NCBI RefSeq assembly: GCF_947251865.1
Contig: NZ_OX366394.1
Coordinates: forward strand, 1,302,001-1,366,000
DNA: 64,000 bases
Reading direction: 5' to 3'
Source of the DNA: Wolbachia endosymbiont (group B) of Protocalliphora azurea
Lineage (GTDB): Bacteria > Pseudomonadota > Alphaproteobacteria > Rickettsiales > Anaplasmataceae
In this document: piece by piece, positions 37,919-47,166 of the stretch
How the letters are laid out: every line of letters starts with the position of its first letter
How positions within the stretch are numbered: the first letter of the stretch is position 1
Translations under genes and position numbers: made by a program
Notes under the pieces: generated by a model
Databases searched by the model: none
Told to the model about the DNA's origin: nothing
Seen by the model: only the letters and a program-made list of their open reading frames with translations

Positions 37919-38590
37919 AAATAAAACAGGACATTGAAGAAGTGTAAGTAATTACGATTAAGCAAATATAATTTATTGCTAAGTAGGTGATAAGGATAAT
38001 TTTAATTATCTCTTTAAAACTTTACTCTTCCCATATTATTGAACACCTTATAATAAAGACTGAGAAGAAAGTTACAAAGGATTGTATATTCTTATCATCA
38101 TAGCGCTGTTACTACAGTAATAACACTAAGAATAACTATAAGTTTCTTTGAATGATAGTTGAATTTTGATTGAAATTTTGAGGCTATAAAAACCGCAGGT
38201 ACCAGTTGGTTTTTATTAGCTAAAGTAAACGTCAAATATCTGGAATTCTGGACATAAAATCCTCCTTTGAAAAAAAAGATTAGAAAAAAATGCAATGCAC
38301 ATACGACAGAAATTAAGTATGTGTGTATGCACCCACATACGCTGAAGAGGATACGCTACATTTTTTTATGAGTTTGATTGTTTAATAAAAAAAAGTCTGC
38401 AGACAAAGATAAATTTTTGAGCTCTAAAAGTATCTCTAATTGTCATTATAATCAGATTTAGAATATGCGGAAGTAATTTTTTAGCTATAAGAATATATTA
38501 TAGAAAAAAGGAACCCAAAAGTTAGCGTTATTGGTAATCCAACTTGGTGTAACGGCACTGTAGACCTTACAATAAAGACTGAGAGTAAAG
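37919..38590. repeat. Gene-free stretch with 38-bp direct repeats and a tRNA-Thr-like scrap
   Basis: Two imperfect direct repeats (ccttataataaagactgaga... at about 38046-38084 and ccttacaataaagactgaga... at about 38564-38602) flank roughly 500 bp; the second runs into the end of pccB. Just left of the second copy, 38527-38557 contains ttattggtaat and cttggtgtaacggca, resembling the 3' half of tRNA-Thr at 35761-35833 with an internal deletion. A small hairpin lies near 38311-38334. No convincing gene is present. Confidence 0.5.
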
Positions 38591-40117
38591 TTACAAAGGA
38601 AGATTATCATGCTTCTTCCATATTCTTTCTACTTTCTTGTTTTTAAGTAGCTCTAATGCTTTGTGAAAGTGATGCCTTGTTTTACTTGGCACTATAATGT
38701 CATCAATGTATCCATGTGATGCAGCAAAAAATGGATTAGCAAATTTCTCTTTATATTCTTTGATTAACGTTTGCTGGTCTTTTTCATGCCTAAATATAAT
38801 TTCAACTGCACTTTCAGGTCCCATTACAGCTATTTCAGCGGTTGGCCAAGCATAATTTATATCACCTTTTAGATGTTTCGAATTCATGACAATGTATGCA
38901 CCACCGTATGCCTTCCTGGTGATCAAGCTAATTTTCGGCACGGTCGCTTCAGCATAAGCGTAAAGCAGTTTCGCTCCGTGTTGTATTATATTATTGTATT
39001 CTTGATTTGTACCTGGCAGGAAACCTGGAACATCAATAAGTGTGATGATGGGAATGTTAAATGCGTCACAAAATCTTACAAACCTCGCAGCTTTTCTTGA
39101 AGAGTCAATATCCAAGCATCCTGCAAGGTGCATAGGTTGATTTGCAACAACACCAATAGTATTTCCTCCAATTCTGCCAAAGCCAATTATGATGTTACGG
39201 GCAAAATCGGGTTTTAGTGCAAAAAATTTCCTTTCATCACACACCTTTTCAATAAGTTCATACATATCATAAGGAGTATTAGGATTACTAGGAACTAGAG
39301 TGTTCAAAGATTCATCAACATCATCAATTAAGTTGCAGATTGGTACAGATTTCGTTGACTCTTGATTATTTACTGGTAAAAAGGTAAGGAATTCACGGAT
39401 TCTCAGCAGCATTTCAACATCGTTATTGAACGCAAAATCTGCTACTCCTGTTTTGCTTGTATGAATTTTTGCTCCACCAAGATCTTCGTGGCTTACATCT
39501 TCATAGGTAACTTTTTTCACTACATCTGGTCCGGTTATAAACATGTATGAGCTATTTTTTACCATGAAAATAAAATCGGTTAGCGCTGGAGAGTAAACTG
39601 CACCGCCAGCACATGGGCCCATGATTAGAGAGATTTGTGGTATAACGCCTGATGCATTTACATTCCTTTGAAAAATTTCTCCGTAACCAGCAAGGGAATT
39701 TACTCCCTCTTGAATTCTAGCTCCACCAGAGTCGTTTAGTCCGATAATTGGAATCCTGGCATTAATTGCCATATCCATAATTTTGCATATTTTTTTTGCA
39801 TGTGATGCACCAAGTGATCCACCAAAGACAGTGAAATCCTGAGAATAAACAAAAACTTTTCTGCCATGAATAGTACCATGGCCAATTACAACTCCATCAC
39901 CTAAAAAATCAGCATTTTGCATGCCAAAATCAGTTGCGTGATGCTTCACAAACTTATCATACTCTTGAAATGAATTTTCATCGAGCAATATACTCAGCCT
40001 TTCTCTAGCGGTTAGCTTTCCTTTTTCATGTTGCTTGTTAACTCTATCAGGACCTCCTCCTTTTTCGGCTTCTAATGTTTTGATCTTTAGAGTTTCTAGT
40101 ATTTCAGAGTCTTGCAT
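38591..40117 (-). CDS. pccB: Propionyl-CoA carboxylase beta subunit
   Basis: A 508-residue carboxyltransferase. Motifs include [84 protein letters not shown] and [14 protein letters not shown]. It transfers CO2 from biotin to propionyl-CoA to make methylmalonyl-CoA; the biotin-carrying alpha subunit is not in the window. The length is normal. Confidence 0.96.
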   Translation of the reverse strand: MQDSEILETLKIKTLEAEKGGGPDRVNKQHEKGKLTARERLSILLDENSFQEYDKFVKHHATDFGMQNADFLGDGVVIGHGTIHGRKVFVYSQDFTVFGGSLGASHAKKICKIMDMAINARIPIIGLNDSGGARIQEGVNSLAGYGEIFQRNVNASGVIPQISLIMGPCAGGAVYSPALTDFIFMVKNSSYMFITGPDVVKKVTYEDVSHEDLGGAKIHTSKTGVADFAFNNDVEMLLRIREFLTFLPVNNQESTKSVPICNLIDDVDESLNTLVPSNPNTPYDMYELIEKVCDERKFFALKPDFARNIIIGFGRIGGNTIGVVANQPMHLAGCLDIDSSRKAARFVRFCDAFNIPIITLIDVPGFLPGTNQEYNNIIQHGAKLLYAYAEATVPKISLITRKAYGGAYIVMNSKHLKGDINYAWPTAEIAVMGPESAVEIIFRHEKDQQTLIKEYKEKFANPFFAASHGYIDDIIVPSKTRHHFHKALELLKNKKVERIWKKHDNLPL

Positions 40118-40178
40118 GTAGTAAAATAACTTTCAAATTGGTTGTAAACTTTATTGAGCTTACAAATCCTATTGATTA

Positions 40179-40217
40179 TACACATACACCGTTACTGCAT
40201 GCAACGGTGTATGTGTA
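40179..40217. terminator. Perfect 15-bp stem-loop between two minus-strand genes
   Basis: Arms 40179-40193 (tacacatacaccgtt) and 40203-40217 are exact complements around a 9-nt loop. It sits after the stop of the upstream minus-strand gene and before pccB. There is no strong T tract, so termination is only probable. Confidence 0.55.
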
Positions 40218-40241
40218 CGATAATTAATGCGCTAGCAATTT

Positions 40242-41066
40242 CTATTTAATATTTTGAGAATGCTGAGACTCACTAACATTCTGTGCACTTGCACTTGTTA
40301 CACCTGTTGATGGATTAATTGTTATAACTTCTCTTTCAATTCCTTGTAAGTTTGAAGCCAATGAGACCAATTTTGCTAGAGTCATGTCATTATATTTATC
40401 CATCTTCTTATTCTCATAATAGCCAATTTTTATTTTTACAGCTTTGTTTTCCTCGAAGTCCTCAGGACTTATATTATCACTTAAATCAGTACAAAATACG
40501 TTACCATTTCCACTAATATTTAAAGCAATACTGCAATCTCTATCACCCACTTTCCAGTTAAATTTAATTATACAAGACTCATTTAGTGTTTGATAAAGCC
40601 TTACACCATCATCACTTTGTGAAACACGCACCAACCTTTTATCTTCTGGAGATACCAATGTAAAAGCTCCAATTTTTGGATTACTATCCTTTAAGGCTTT
40701 ACCAGGAAATGAGTTATCAAATTTTAACTCACCTCTGCCTTCTTTTAACGATACCCATGCAGTAAATGATTTATCTTCTTTTCCTCTCAACCTCACATCT
40801 ATAGAATCATTACCTGTATATTCAGCAATTCCTTTTCGAATTACACTCAGAAATTTCTTAGTTTCTTCATCATTGTCACTCAAAAAAAGCTCCTTATTTT
40901 CATGTGACCGGGATGGATCATTGAGATTCTCCAATGCTTTAGCTAAAGTTATATAGTTATATATACGTGTCCTTTTGTTATAAGGTGTCCCTAATTTATA
41001 AATTTGAGGAGTTAATTGAGCAACTTGACCGCAATTCATTATTAAAGTTTCATTTGCATTATGCAT
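40242..41066 (-). CDS. Hypothetical protein, paralogue of the 24172-25155 protein
   Basis: The frame is open to 41138, but the ATG at 41066 (MHNANETLIM) has GGAGG 4 nt upstream, giving 274 residues. It is a soluble protein of unknown function. The C-terminal half matches the 24172-25155 protein: SCIIKFNWKVGDRDCSIALN with ISPEDFEENKAVKI, and a closing helix TLAKLVSLASNLQ. The N-terminal half differs (helical, MNCGQVAQLTPQIYKLG). No enzyme motif is seen. A stem-loop follows the gene. Confidence 0.72.
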   Translation of the reverse strand: MHNANETLIMNCGQVAQLTPQIYKLGTPYNKRTRIYNYITLAKALENLNDPSRSHENKELFLSDNDEETKKFLSVIRKGIAEYTGNDSIDVRLRGKEDKSFTAWVSLKEGRGELKFDNSFPGKALKDSNPKIGAFTLVSPEDKRLVRVSQSDDGVRLYQTLNESCIIKFNWKVGDRDCSIALNISGNGNVFCTDLSDNISPEDFEENKAVKIKIGYYENKKMDKYNDMTLAKLVSLASNLQGIEREVITINPSTGVTSASAQNVSESQHSQNIK

Positions 41067-41201
41067 AGCGCCTCCAATTCTACATAATAAACTTAAGATA
41101 AAATATCCTAATTTTAGGATAGGTATATAATCTATCAAGTCAATAGTTAAATTAAAAAATTTTGATTATAATTTACTATTTATAAAATACGCTCTTAAAC
41201 T

Positions 41202-42527
41202 ATGCTGAAAATAGTCATAATAGGCCTTCCAAATGCAGGCAAGTCAACTCTATTTAATAGGCTGGTGGGAAGAAAAGCAGCGGTAGTTAGTGACATTCCA
41301 GGAGTAACGAGAGATAGGCGTGAAGGAATTGGAAGAATTAGTGATTTAGAGTTTAAAGTTATAGATACAGGAGGATGGAATGACCAAACCAGTTTTTCAC
41401 TACAAGTTATTGAACAAATAGAGTTTTCTTTGTCGAGTGCAGATGTAGTTTTCTTTCTTGTTGATGCAAAAGTGCAAAACGAGCAGAACAAAGAGTTTGC
41501 AAAGTGGCTGAAGAGAAAAACAAATAAACCTGTAATACTAATAGCAAACAAATGTGAAAGTCATAAATCGGAAAATGTTGATTATTTGCAGTTTTTCAAT
41601 TTCATAGGTCCGGTATACATCTCAGCCGAACATAATCTTGGCATGGTTGATCTTTATGATGCATTAGCTGGTGTGATTGAAGGTCTTAGCGAAGGCACTG
41701 AGCTGCCTGAAAGTGAGTCCATTAGACTGAGGATTGCAATCATCGGTCGCCCAAACGTTGGAAAATCAACTTTTTTAAACAGTTTACTTGCAGAAAATAG
41801 ACTAATAGTAAGCTCAGAACCCGGTACCACGCGTGACTCTGTGGATATTTCATACGACCATAATGGGAAATTAATCACTCTCATCGACACTGCGGGAATC
41901 CGCAGAAAGGCAAATGTTGTTGATAACTTAGAATCAAGATTTGTTGAAAAAAGTATAGAGTCAATAAAGCGCTCTCATGTAGTGATTTTAATGTTAGATT
42001 CCTTGCTTGGCATTGAGCAGCAGGATTTATCAATTGCTGAAGCTGCAATTAAAGGGGGGAAGGGAATTATCATTGTTTTAAATAAGTGGGATTTAATAGG
42101 TAAGGATGACAGAAGTAAGTTAATAAAATTTGTCAAACAACAGGAAGTGACTCGGTTATTTTTGGAAGTGCCAACTGTAACAATTTCTGCATTGAAAGGT
42201 ATGCGCTGTGGTGATGTGATAGATAAGTGTCTTGAAGTGAGTGAATCCTTAAACAAGAAGATCAGCACTGCAAAACTGAATAATTGGCTAATAGATGCTG
42301 TGGAAAAACATTCTCACCCACTTATAAAAGGTAGAGAGATTAAAATGAAGTATATTGCTCAAATTGGCACCAAACCTCCAGCTTTTTCTTTGGTATGCAA
42401 CGTCCCGGAAAGTGTTGATGAGAGTTATAAACGTTATTTGACTAATGGTCTTAGAAAAAACTTCTTTGTTGAAGGTGTACCAGTTAGATTGCTTTTGAAA
42501 AAGAATAAAAACCCCTATGTAAAGTAG
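41202..42527 (+). CDS. der: Ribosome biogenesis GTPase Der
   Basis: A 441-residue protein with two tandem GTPase domains. Domain 1: GLPNAGKSTLFNRL, DTGGW and NKCE. Domain 2: GRPNVGKSTFLNSL, DTAGIRRK and NKWD. A C-terminal KH-like domain follows (HPLIKGREIKMKYIAQIGTK). It acts in 50S subunit assembly. Domain 1 G4 is NKCE rather than NKxD. It is monocistronic, followed by an AT-only hairpin. Confidence 0.97.
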   Translation: MLKIVIIGLPNAGKSTLFNRLVGRKAAVVSDIPGVTRDRREGIGRISDLEFKVIDTGGWNDQTSFSLQVIEQIEFSLSSADVVFFLVDAKVQNEQNKEFAKWLKRKTNKPVILIANKCESHKSENVDYLQFFNFIGPVYISAEHNLGMVDLYDALAGVIEGLSEGTELPESESIRLRIAIIGRPNVGKSTFLNSLLAENRLIVSSEPGTTRDSVDISYDHNGKLITLIDTAGIRRKANVVDNLESRFVEKSIESIKRSHVVILMLDSLLGIEQQDLSIAEAAIKGGKGIIIVLNKWDLIGKDDRSKLIKFVKQQEVTRLFLEVPTVTISALKGMRCGDVIDKCLEVSESLNKKISTAKLNNWLIDAVEKHSHPLIKGREIKMKYIAQIGTKPPAFSLVCNVPESVDESYKRYLTNGLRKNFFVEGVPVRLLLKKNKNPYVK

Positions 42528-42564
42528 ATAATCTTGTTTTACTAATAATATACTTTTTTATCTT

Positions 42565-42596
42565 AGTAATATTATTAATAAGTAAATAATATTACT
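42565..42596. other. AT-only 12-bp stem-loop downstream of der
   Basis: Arms agtaatattatt (42565-42576) and aataatattact (42585-42596) are exact complements around an 8-nt loop. It is composed almost only of A/T and lies between der and the broken glycosyltransferase gene. It could be a weak terminator or an operator; no function can be assigned. Confidence 0.4.
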
Positions 42597-42659
42597 TAAA
42601 TAAGTAGTTGATAAATTAATATTATATAGTAAAGTATTAACTTGTTTAGTACTTTTGCT

Positions 42660-43684
42660 ATGAATTATAAAGGACAAGATTTAAGGCCTGGATCTCCACA
42701 TACTTTCACGGTTGATACACCTTTAGTATTTCAGTAGCTTCCAAAAAGATATGGATACCCGATTCCAGAAAAATATTTGGAAAGATTGAGCAATTGGGCA
42801 AAAAGGGAAGATACGCGTGTAGTGAAATTAGTAATAAATGGATCTGGTTTTACTCCTACGCAACGTAAAGAGTTGGAGAATAAAATATCAAACAGAGAGT
42901 TTAACCCAAACAAAAACATAGAGCTTATAGACTTTAATGAGCTGGATTTAGGAGAGTATGAATTTAGCTTTCACTTACAAACAGATAAGAAAACAGAACT
43001 ATCTAAATGTCCTTTATACACTGTATCTCAATATTTCAAAGATCTATACTCTATTCCAGAAAGTAAAATTTTGGTGTTGAGATAGACAGTATGCGTATAT
43101 TTATGTTGTTGGTATTGAAATCTCCTATGATCTATTTTGATTTTGATATCTTACCTAAAGAAGATAAGAAAGTTGGTGAGATTCAGGCTGTGCATGGCTT
43201 TTTGGTTGCTGAAAATGACAGAAAAGGTTATGACTATGATGGTATAGCAAGTATTGAAAATGCTATCATTGCTCTAAGCTATGATGGTAGAGTAAAAATT
43301 ATGGAAATTTACAATGAAGTAAAGAATAAGTTTCAAAAAGATTATCCTTTGTTTAAGTTATCAGAACATGAGATTTACAAAATTATGGAAGAGATAGTAT
43401 ATTTCACTCTTTCTAATGACGTTCTTCTTCTTATATCTAGCTATCAAGATTCTAACAAACGTTACAACAGACGTTTGGAAGAAGCAAGATTGCTTATGCA
43501 AGAAACATTTGGGTTTAAAACCAATGGAGGAGAAGTTGATACTCAATATGACAATAGCTGGACGAAAAACAAGGATGAATTGTATACCAAAGAAGAAATT
43601 GCAAAAATAGATAGTGATACTAGGGTTGTAACTAGTATGCAAACTAAATCAGTATCTAGCTGTGAATACATACATAGAGGCTAG
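42660..43684 (+). pseudogene. TcdA/TcdB-type glycosyltransferase toxin domain, broken
   Basis: An ATG at 42660 opens a frame interrupted by TAG at 42735 (probably from a Gln codon). It continues with RYGYPIPEKYLERLSNWAKR to 43085, then shifts frame around 43060-43090 to NFGVEIDSMRIFMLLVLKSP and the DxD motif IYFDFDILPKED, continuing to 43684. This order, an N-terminal lobe followed by an acidic DxD after a long helix, fits the catalytic glycosyltransferase domain of TcdA/TcdB-like toxins, which modify host proteins. The stop and frameshift make it a pseudogene in this strain. The C-terminal part is also shorter than a full domain. Confidence 0.6.
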
Positions 43685-43782
43685 ATAAAAAAGTTATAGA
43701 GTGATATGTGTCGCTTTATAATTATATAGAACATTATTAAACAAAAGTTGACTTTTTCGGTTGTTGTGGTAATTCGTTAATT

Positions 43783-44274
43783 ATGTCAGATATAAATAAC
43801 AGTTCTACAATCTTTTTGCTGTCAAGTGCCGCTGCTCTGATTTTTGCATATGTGCTAGAGTATTTCTTCAATATGCTACCATGCAAGTTATGCATATACG
43901 AGCGAGTAGTTTACTATGTTACAGGGCTACTTGCAGTTGCGTACATGTTCAAAGACAACAAAATCCTAATCTATGCGATGTTTTGCAGCTATCTCATTGG
44001 TGCAATAATATCTTTTTATCATGTAGGTCTTGAACTCCACTTATTTCATGATGTTTTAGGCTGTACAGAGCAAGCAAGTGGTAACGTTAGCATAGAAGAG
44101 TTGAGAAATAATCTATTAAACCCCAATTACTCTCCGTCTTGTGACAGGCCTCATTATATTTTTGGTGTTTCATTAGCAACATGGAATCTTATTTATCTTA
44201 TAGTAGCCCTGTTTGTATCAGGTAGGATATATTGTAAAGAAAGAAATTTAAGGCACAATTGGTGCAAAAAGTAG
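43783..44274 (+). CDS. Disulfide bond formation protein DsbB family
   Basis: A 163-residue inner-membrane protein with four predicted membrane segments. The first redox pair is Cys34/Cys37 (LPCKLCIYERVVYY); the second periplasmic pair is in DVLGCTEQ and SPSCDRP. DsbB reoxidises DsbA and passes electrons to quinone. The downstream phosphotransferase gene overlaps its last ~13 nt. Confidence 0.9.
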   Translation: MSDINNSSTIFLLSSAAALIFAYVLEYFFNMLPCKLCIYERVVYYVTGLLAVAYMFKDNKILIYAMFCSYLIGAIISFYHVGLELHLFHDVLGCTEQASGNVSIEELRNNLLNPNYSPSCDRPHYIFGVSLATWNLIYLIVALFVSGRIYCKERNLRHNWCKK

Positions 44275-45140
44275 CAAGAGTAGATGCTGCATTTGTACAC
44301 CGCTTAGTTGTCACCCAGTTTCCGCAATTTAAAGATCTGTCTATCTGCCAAATCGTGCCCGGTGGATGGGACAATAGAACATTTCGTCTGGGTGATCACA
44401 TGCTTGTGCGTATGCCAAGCGCTGCAAAGTATGCAATGCAGGTGGAAAAGGAACAAAAGTGGTTACCCAGGTTGGCACCTTTACTGCCACTTTCAATTCC
44501 AAAGCCTTTGGCAATGGGAGAGTCGTGTGAGGGTTACCCATGGCAATGGTCTATTTACCAATGGATTGATGGCAACACCGCTGCATCTGTGCACATAGCA
44601 GATCTGAATAACTTTGCAACCAGCCTTGCTCAATTTCTCGCTGCTTTACAACGCATAGATACTACAGATGGGCCTCTTCCCGGACCACATAATTTCTATC
44701 GTGGAGGGGTACTAACAACCTATAATGCTGAGACAAAGCAAGCAATTGCCGTTCTAAAAGATAGAATAGATGCCAATGCTGCAATCGAGCTCTGGGAAGC
44801 AGCGCTAGCAAGCGCTTGGAAAGGTTTGCCAGTGTGGGTCCATGGTGACGTTAGCGCTGGCAACCTATTGGTGCAAGAAGGAAAATTGAGTGCCGTCATT
44901 GATTTTGGAGGATTGGGGATCGGCGATCCCGCTTGCGATCTAATGATTGCTTGGACGCTGCTTAGAGGAGAAAGCCGAAAAATCTTCCGTGCAATGCTTC
45001 CGTTGGATGCTAGCACTTGGACTCGTGGCCGTGCCTGGGCTTTATGGAAGGCTCTTGCTGATATTACCACAAACACGAACGCTGTCGAAGCTTGGCACAC
45101 TATTAATGAAGTGTTTAGAGATTATAAACGCAATTCATAA
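44262..45140 (+). CDS. Aminoglycoside phosphotransferase-family protein (probable horizontal acquisition)
   Basis: A 292-residue APH/choline kinase-fold protein. The catalytic loop VWVHGDVSAGNLL and metal-binding VIDFGGLGIGDPACDL are intact; the N-terminal lobe has GGWDNRTFRLGDHMLVRMPS. I chose GTG at 44262 (AAGG 8 nt upstream) over the TTG one codon earlier. The substrate is unknown; such genes need not confer resistance. The G+C content and codon use are visibly higher than in all neighbours, which points to acquisition from another bacterium. Its start lies within the dsbB-type gene. Confidence 0.82.
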   Translation: MQKVARVDAAFVHRLVVTQFPQFKDLSICQIVPGGWDNRTFRLGDHMLVRMPSAAKYAMQVEKEQKWLPRLAPLLPLSIPKPLAMGESCEGYPWQWSIYQWIDGNTAASVHIADLNNFATSLAQFLAALQRIDTTDGPLPGPHNFYRGGVLTTYNAETKQAIAVLKDRIDANAAIELWEAALASAWKGLPVWVHGDVSAGNLLVQEGKLSAVIDFGGLGIGDPACDLMIAWTLLRGESRKIFRAMLPLDASTWTRGRAWALWKALADITTNTNAVEAWHTINEVFRDYKRNS

Positions 45141-45148
45141 AGTATATT

Positions 45149-45287
45149 TGTATGAACATTGTGATTTGAGAGCAATCTCCACTAGAAAGGATGTAATCTC
45201 AGTATTGAAATCCAGTTTTTTTATCAAAAAATTTTTTGTATAAGGAAGGTGTCATACTAGTCACAGCTGTACGAACATTGTGATTTG
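45149..45287. repeat. Pair of 20-bp direct repeats
   Basis: The sequence tgtaYgaacattgtgatttg occurs at 45149-45168 and 45268-45287 with one difference, just downstream of the phosphotransferase gene. The copies may be scraps of a short dispersed repeat. They lie in the 639-bp gene-free stretch 45141-45779. Confidence 0.6.
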
Positions 45288-45332
45288 GGCTAAAAAGATG
45301 CGAGTAGCCCCTTCGGTGTCATCTTATGTTTT

Positions 45333-45393
45333 TGTCATCCCAGTGCCCAGATACTGGGATCCAGAACAGGTAATAAGAAGTGCTGGAATGACA
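45333..45393. repeat. Palindromic repeat, shortened copy
   Basis: The left arm tgtcatcccagtgcccagat... (45333-45364) is well kept; only the outer end of the right arm (gtgctggaatgaca, about 45380-45393) remains. It belongs to the same family as 907, 17761 and 31764. Confidence 0.7.
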
Positions 45394-45546
45394 TCCTGAA
45401 ATTTTAGCTACAAATATTAAGAAATTTACCAAATAGAAAAAAGGCAAAAGAATCCCCCAGTAGTGAGTTTTGACCCTATAATAATGTAAATTGGCGTTGT
45501 AATAATGTGCTAACGCTTATTTAAAGCGCGTTTTGGCTGAATGTAG

Positions 45547-45655
45547 AAAAAATAAAAAAAGACATGCAGCCGCTATAATTTTTTGTAATTTGCCAATAAA
45601 TATCTGAGTTTTTTACTGAATTTTGTTGTTAAATCTGCAGAGATTAAAAACAAGG
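45547..45655. repeat. Dispersed ~110-bp repeat, copy A
   Basis: Contains gacatgcagccgctataatt and gagttttttactgaatt in the same order as copy B at 55406-55509, with small insertions. Here it is wholly intergenic, upstream of lpdA. The rest of the 45141-45779 gap has no recognised gene. Confidence 0.7.
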
Positions 45656-45779
45656 ATAAATACTCTTATTGATATGATAAGGAACGTGGGAAGGTTTGTC
45701 AAGTCGCTTCTATACACCTGAGCATTGATCATACGGGTTCCATCTGTTATATATAGTCTTTTGCACACGAAAAAAACTG

Positions 45780-47165
45780 ATGAATGAGTATGATATTACA
45801 GTTATAGGCAGCGGTCCTGGTGGTTATATAGCAGCAATTAGGGCGGCGCAGCTTGGGTTTAAAACTGCAATTGTTGAAAAGGAGGAAAATTTGGGTGGTA
45901 TATGCTTAAATTGGGGATGTATACCAACAAAATCGCTACTTAGAGCGTCTGAAGTTTATAGATTAATAAGAAGATCAGAAGAATTTGGCATAAAAGTAAA
46001 GGATACAAGTTTTGATATACAATCAATAGTGAAATATTCAAGGAACGTTGTTGATAAGCTATCAAGTGGTGTTGAGTATTTGATGAAAAAAAATAACATC
46101 AAAGTCCATCAAGGCTTCGGTAAACTTGCAGGTAATCGTACTATAAAAATTCTTAATGACAAAAAGGAGGAGGAAATTTCTTCCAAGCATATCATTTTAG
46201 CAACAGGTGTAAGGGCAAGAAATCTTCCTGGAATCGAAGTAGATGGAGATTTAATATGGAATGCGCAGCACGCTATGACTCCAAAGAAGTTACCAAAATC
46301 TCTACTAATCATAGGTTCTGGTGCGATAGGAATAGAGTTTGCAAGTTTTTATAGTACTTTGGGAGTTGATGTAACAATTATAGAAGTAAAAGACACTATT
46401 TTGCCGCTGGAAGATAAAGATATTTCAAATTTAGCACAAGAAATATTCACAAAACAAAGGATAAAAATATATACAAACAGTAGCGTAAAAGCTTTGACTA
46501 AAAATAAAGACTTTGCTCAAGTGTTACTAAGTAGTGGTGAGAGCAAAGAATTTGATAGGGTGATTGTTGCAGTTGGCGTTCAAGCAAACACTGAAAATAT
46601 AGGTTTAGAAAATACAAAAATTAAGTTGAGTTCTTCTGGTTTCATTGAAACGAATGAGTGGTATGAAACAAGTGAATCAAGTGTGTATGCAATAGGTGAT
46701 GTAGCTGGTCCCCCATGTTTAGCGCATAAAGCAAGTCATGAAGCTGTAATCTGTGTTGAGAAAATTGCCGGTAAAAATGCTCATAAGTTAAAAAAAGAGT
46801 GCATACCAAATTGCACTTACTCTCATCCGCAAGTAGCAAGCGTTGGCCTTACTGAGGAACAGGCAATAAAAAGTGGATACGATATAAAAGTAGGAAAATT
46901 TCACTCCAACTTTAATGGTAAATCTATTGCACTAAGTGAAACTGAAGGTTTAGTGAAAACAATTATAGACAAAAAAACAGGCGAACTTCTGGGTAGCCAC
47001 ATGATAGGTGCGGAAGTAACAGAGTTAATTAGCAATTTTGCTCTTGCAAAGCAACTAGAAGGAACAGACTTCGACATAAAATCTACGATTTTTCCTCATC
47101 CAACCATTTCAGAGATGATACATGAGTCAGTACTTGCTGCAGATGGTGAATCGCTGAATAGTTGA
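45780..47165 (+). CDS. lpdA: Dihydrolipoamide dehydrogenase
   Basis: A 461-residue flavoprotein disulfide reductase, the E3 of pyruvate and 2-oxoglutarate dehydrogenases. FAD motif VIGSGPGGYIAAIRAAQLG, redox pair Cys42/Cys47 in GGICLNWGCIPTKS, NAD motif IIGSGAIGIEFASF, VYAIGDVAG and the C-terminal His-Glu dyad in FPHPTISEMIHES. The length is normal. Confidence 0.97.
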   Translation: MNEYDITVIGSGPGGYIAAIRAAQLGFKTAIVEKEENLGGICLNWGCIPTKSLLRASEVYRLIRRSEEFGIKVKDTSFDIQSIVKYSRNVVDKLSSGVEYLMKKNNIKVHQGFGKLAGNRTIKILNDKKEEEISSKHIILATGVRARNLPGIEVDGDLIWNAQHAMTPKKLPKSLLIIGSGAIGIEFASFYSTLGVDVTIIEVKDTILPLEDKDISNLAQEIFTKQRIKIYTNSSVKALTKNKDFAQVLLSSGESKEFDRVIVAVGVQANTENIGLENTKIKLSSSGFIETNEWYETSESSVYAIGDVAGPPCLAHKASHEAVICVEKIAGKNAHKLKKECIPNCTYSHPQVASVGLTEEQAIKSGYDIKVGKFHSNFNGKSIALSETEGLVKTIIDKKTGELLGSHMIGAEVTELISNFALAKQLEGTDFDIKSTIFPHPTISEMIHESVLAADGESLNS

Positions 47166-47166
47166 A

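Noticed and set aside
38098..38295. 65-residue minus-strand open frame
   Set aside because: Low-complexity Phe/Lys-rich reading of AT-rich DNA with no clear start signal; it lies between direct repeats in a gene-free stretch.
44308..45243. Several overlapping open frames on both strands within the phosphotransferase gene
   Set aside because: They arise because the gene is G+C-richer and so has fewer chance stops; only the APH frame has conserved motifs.
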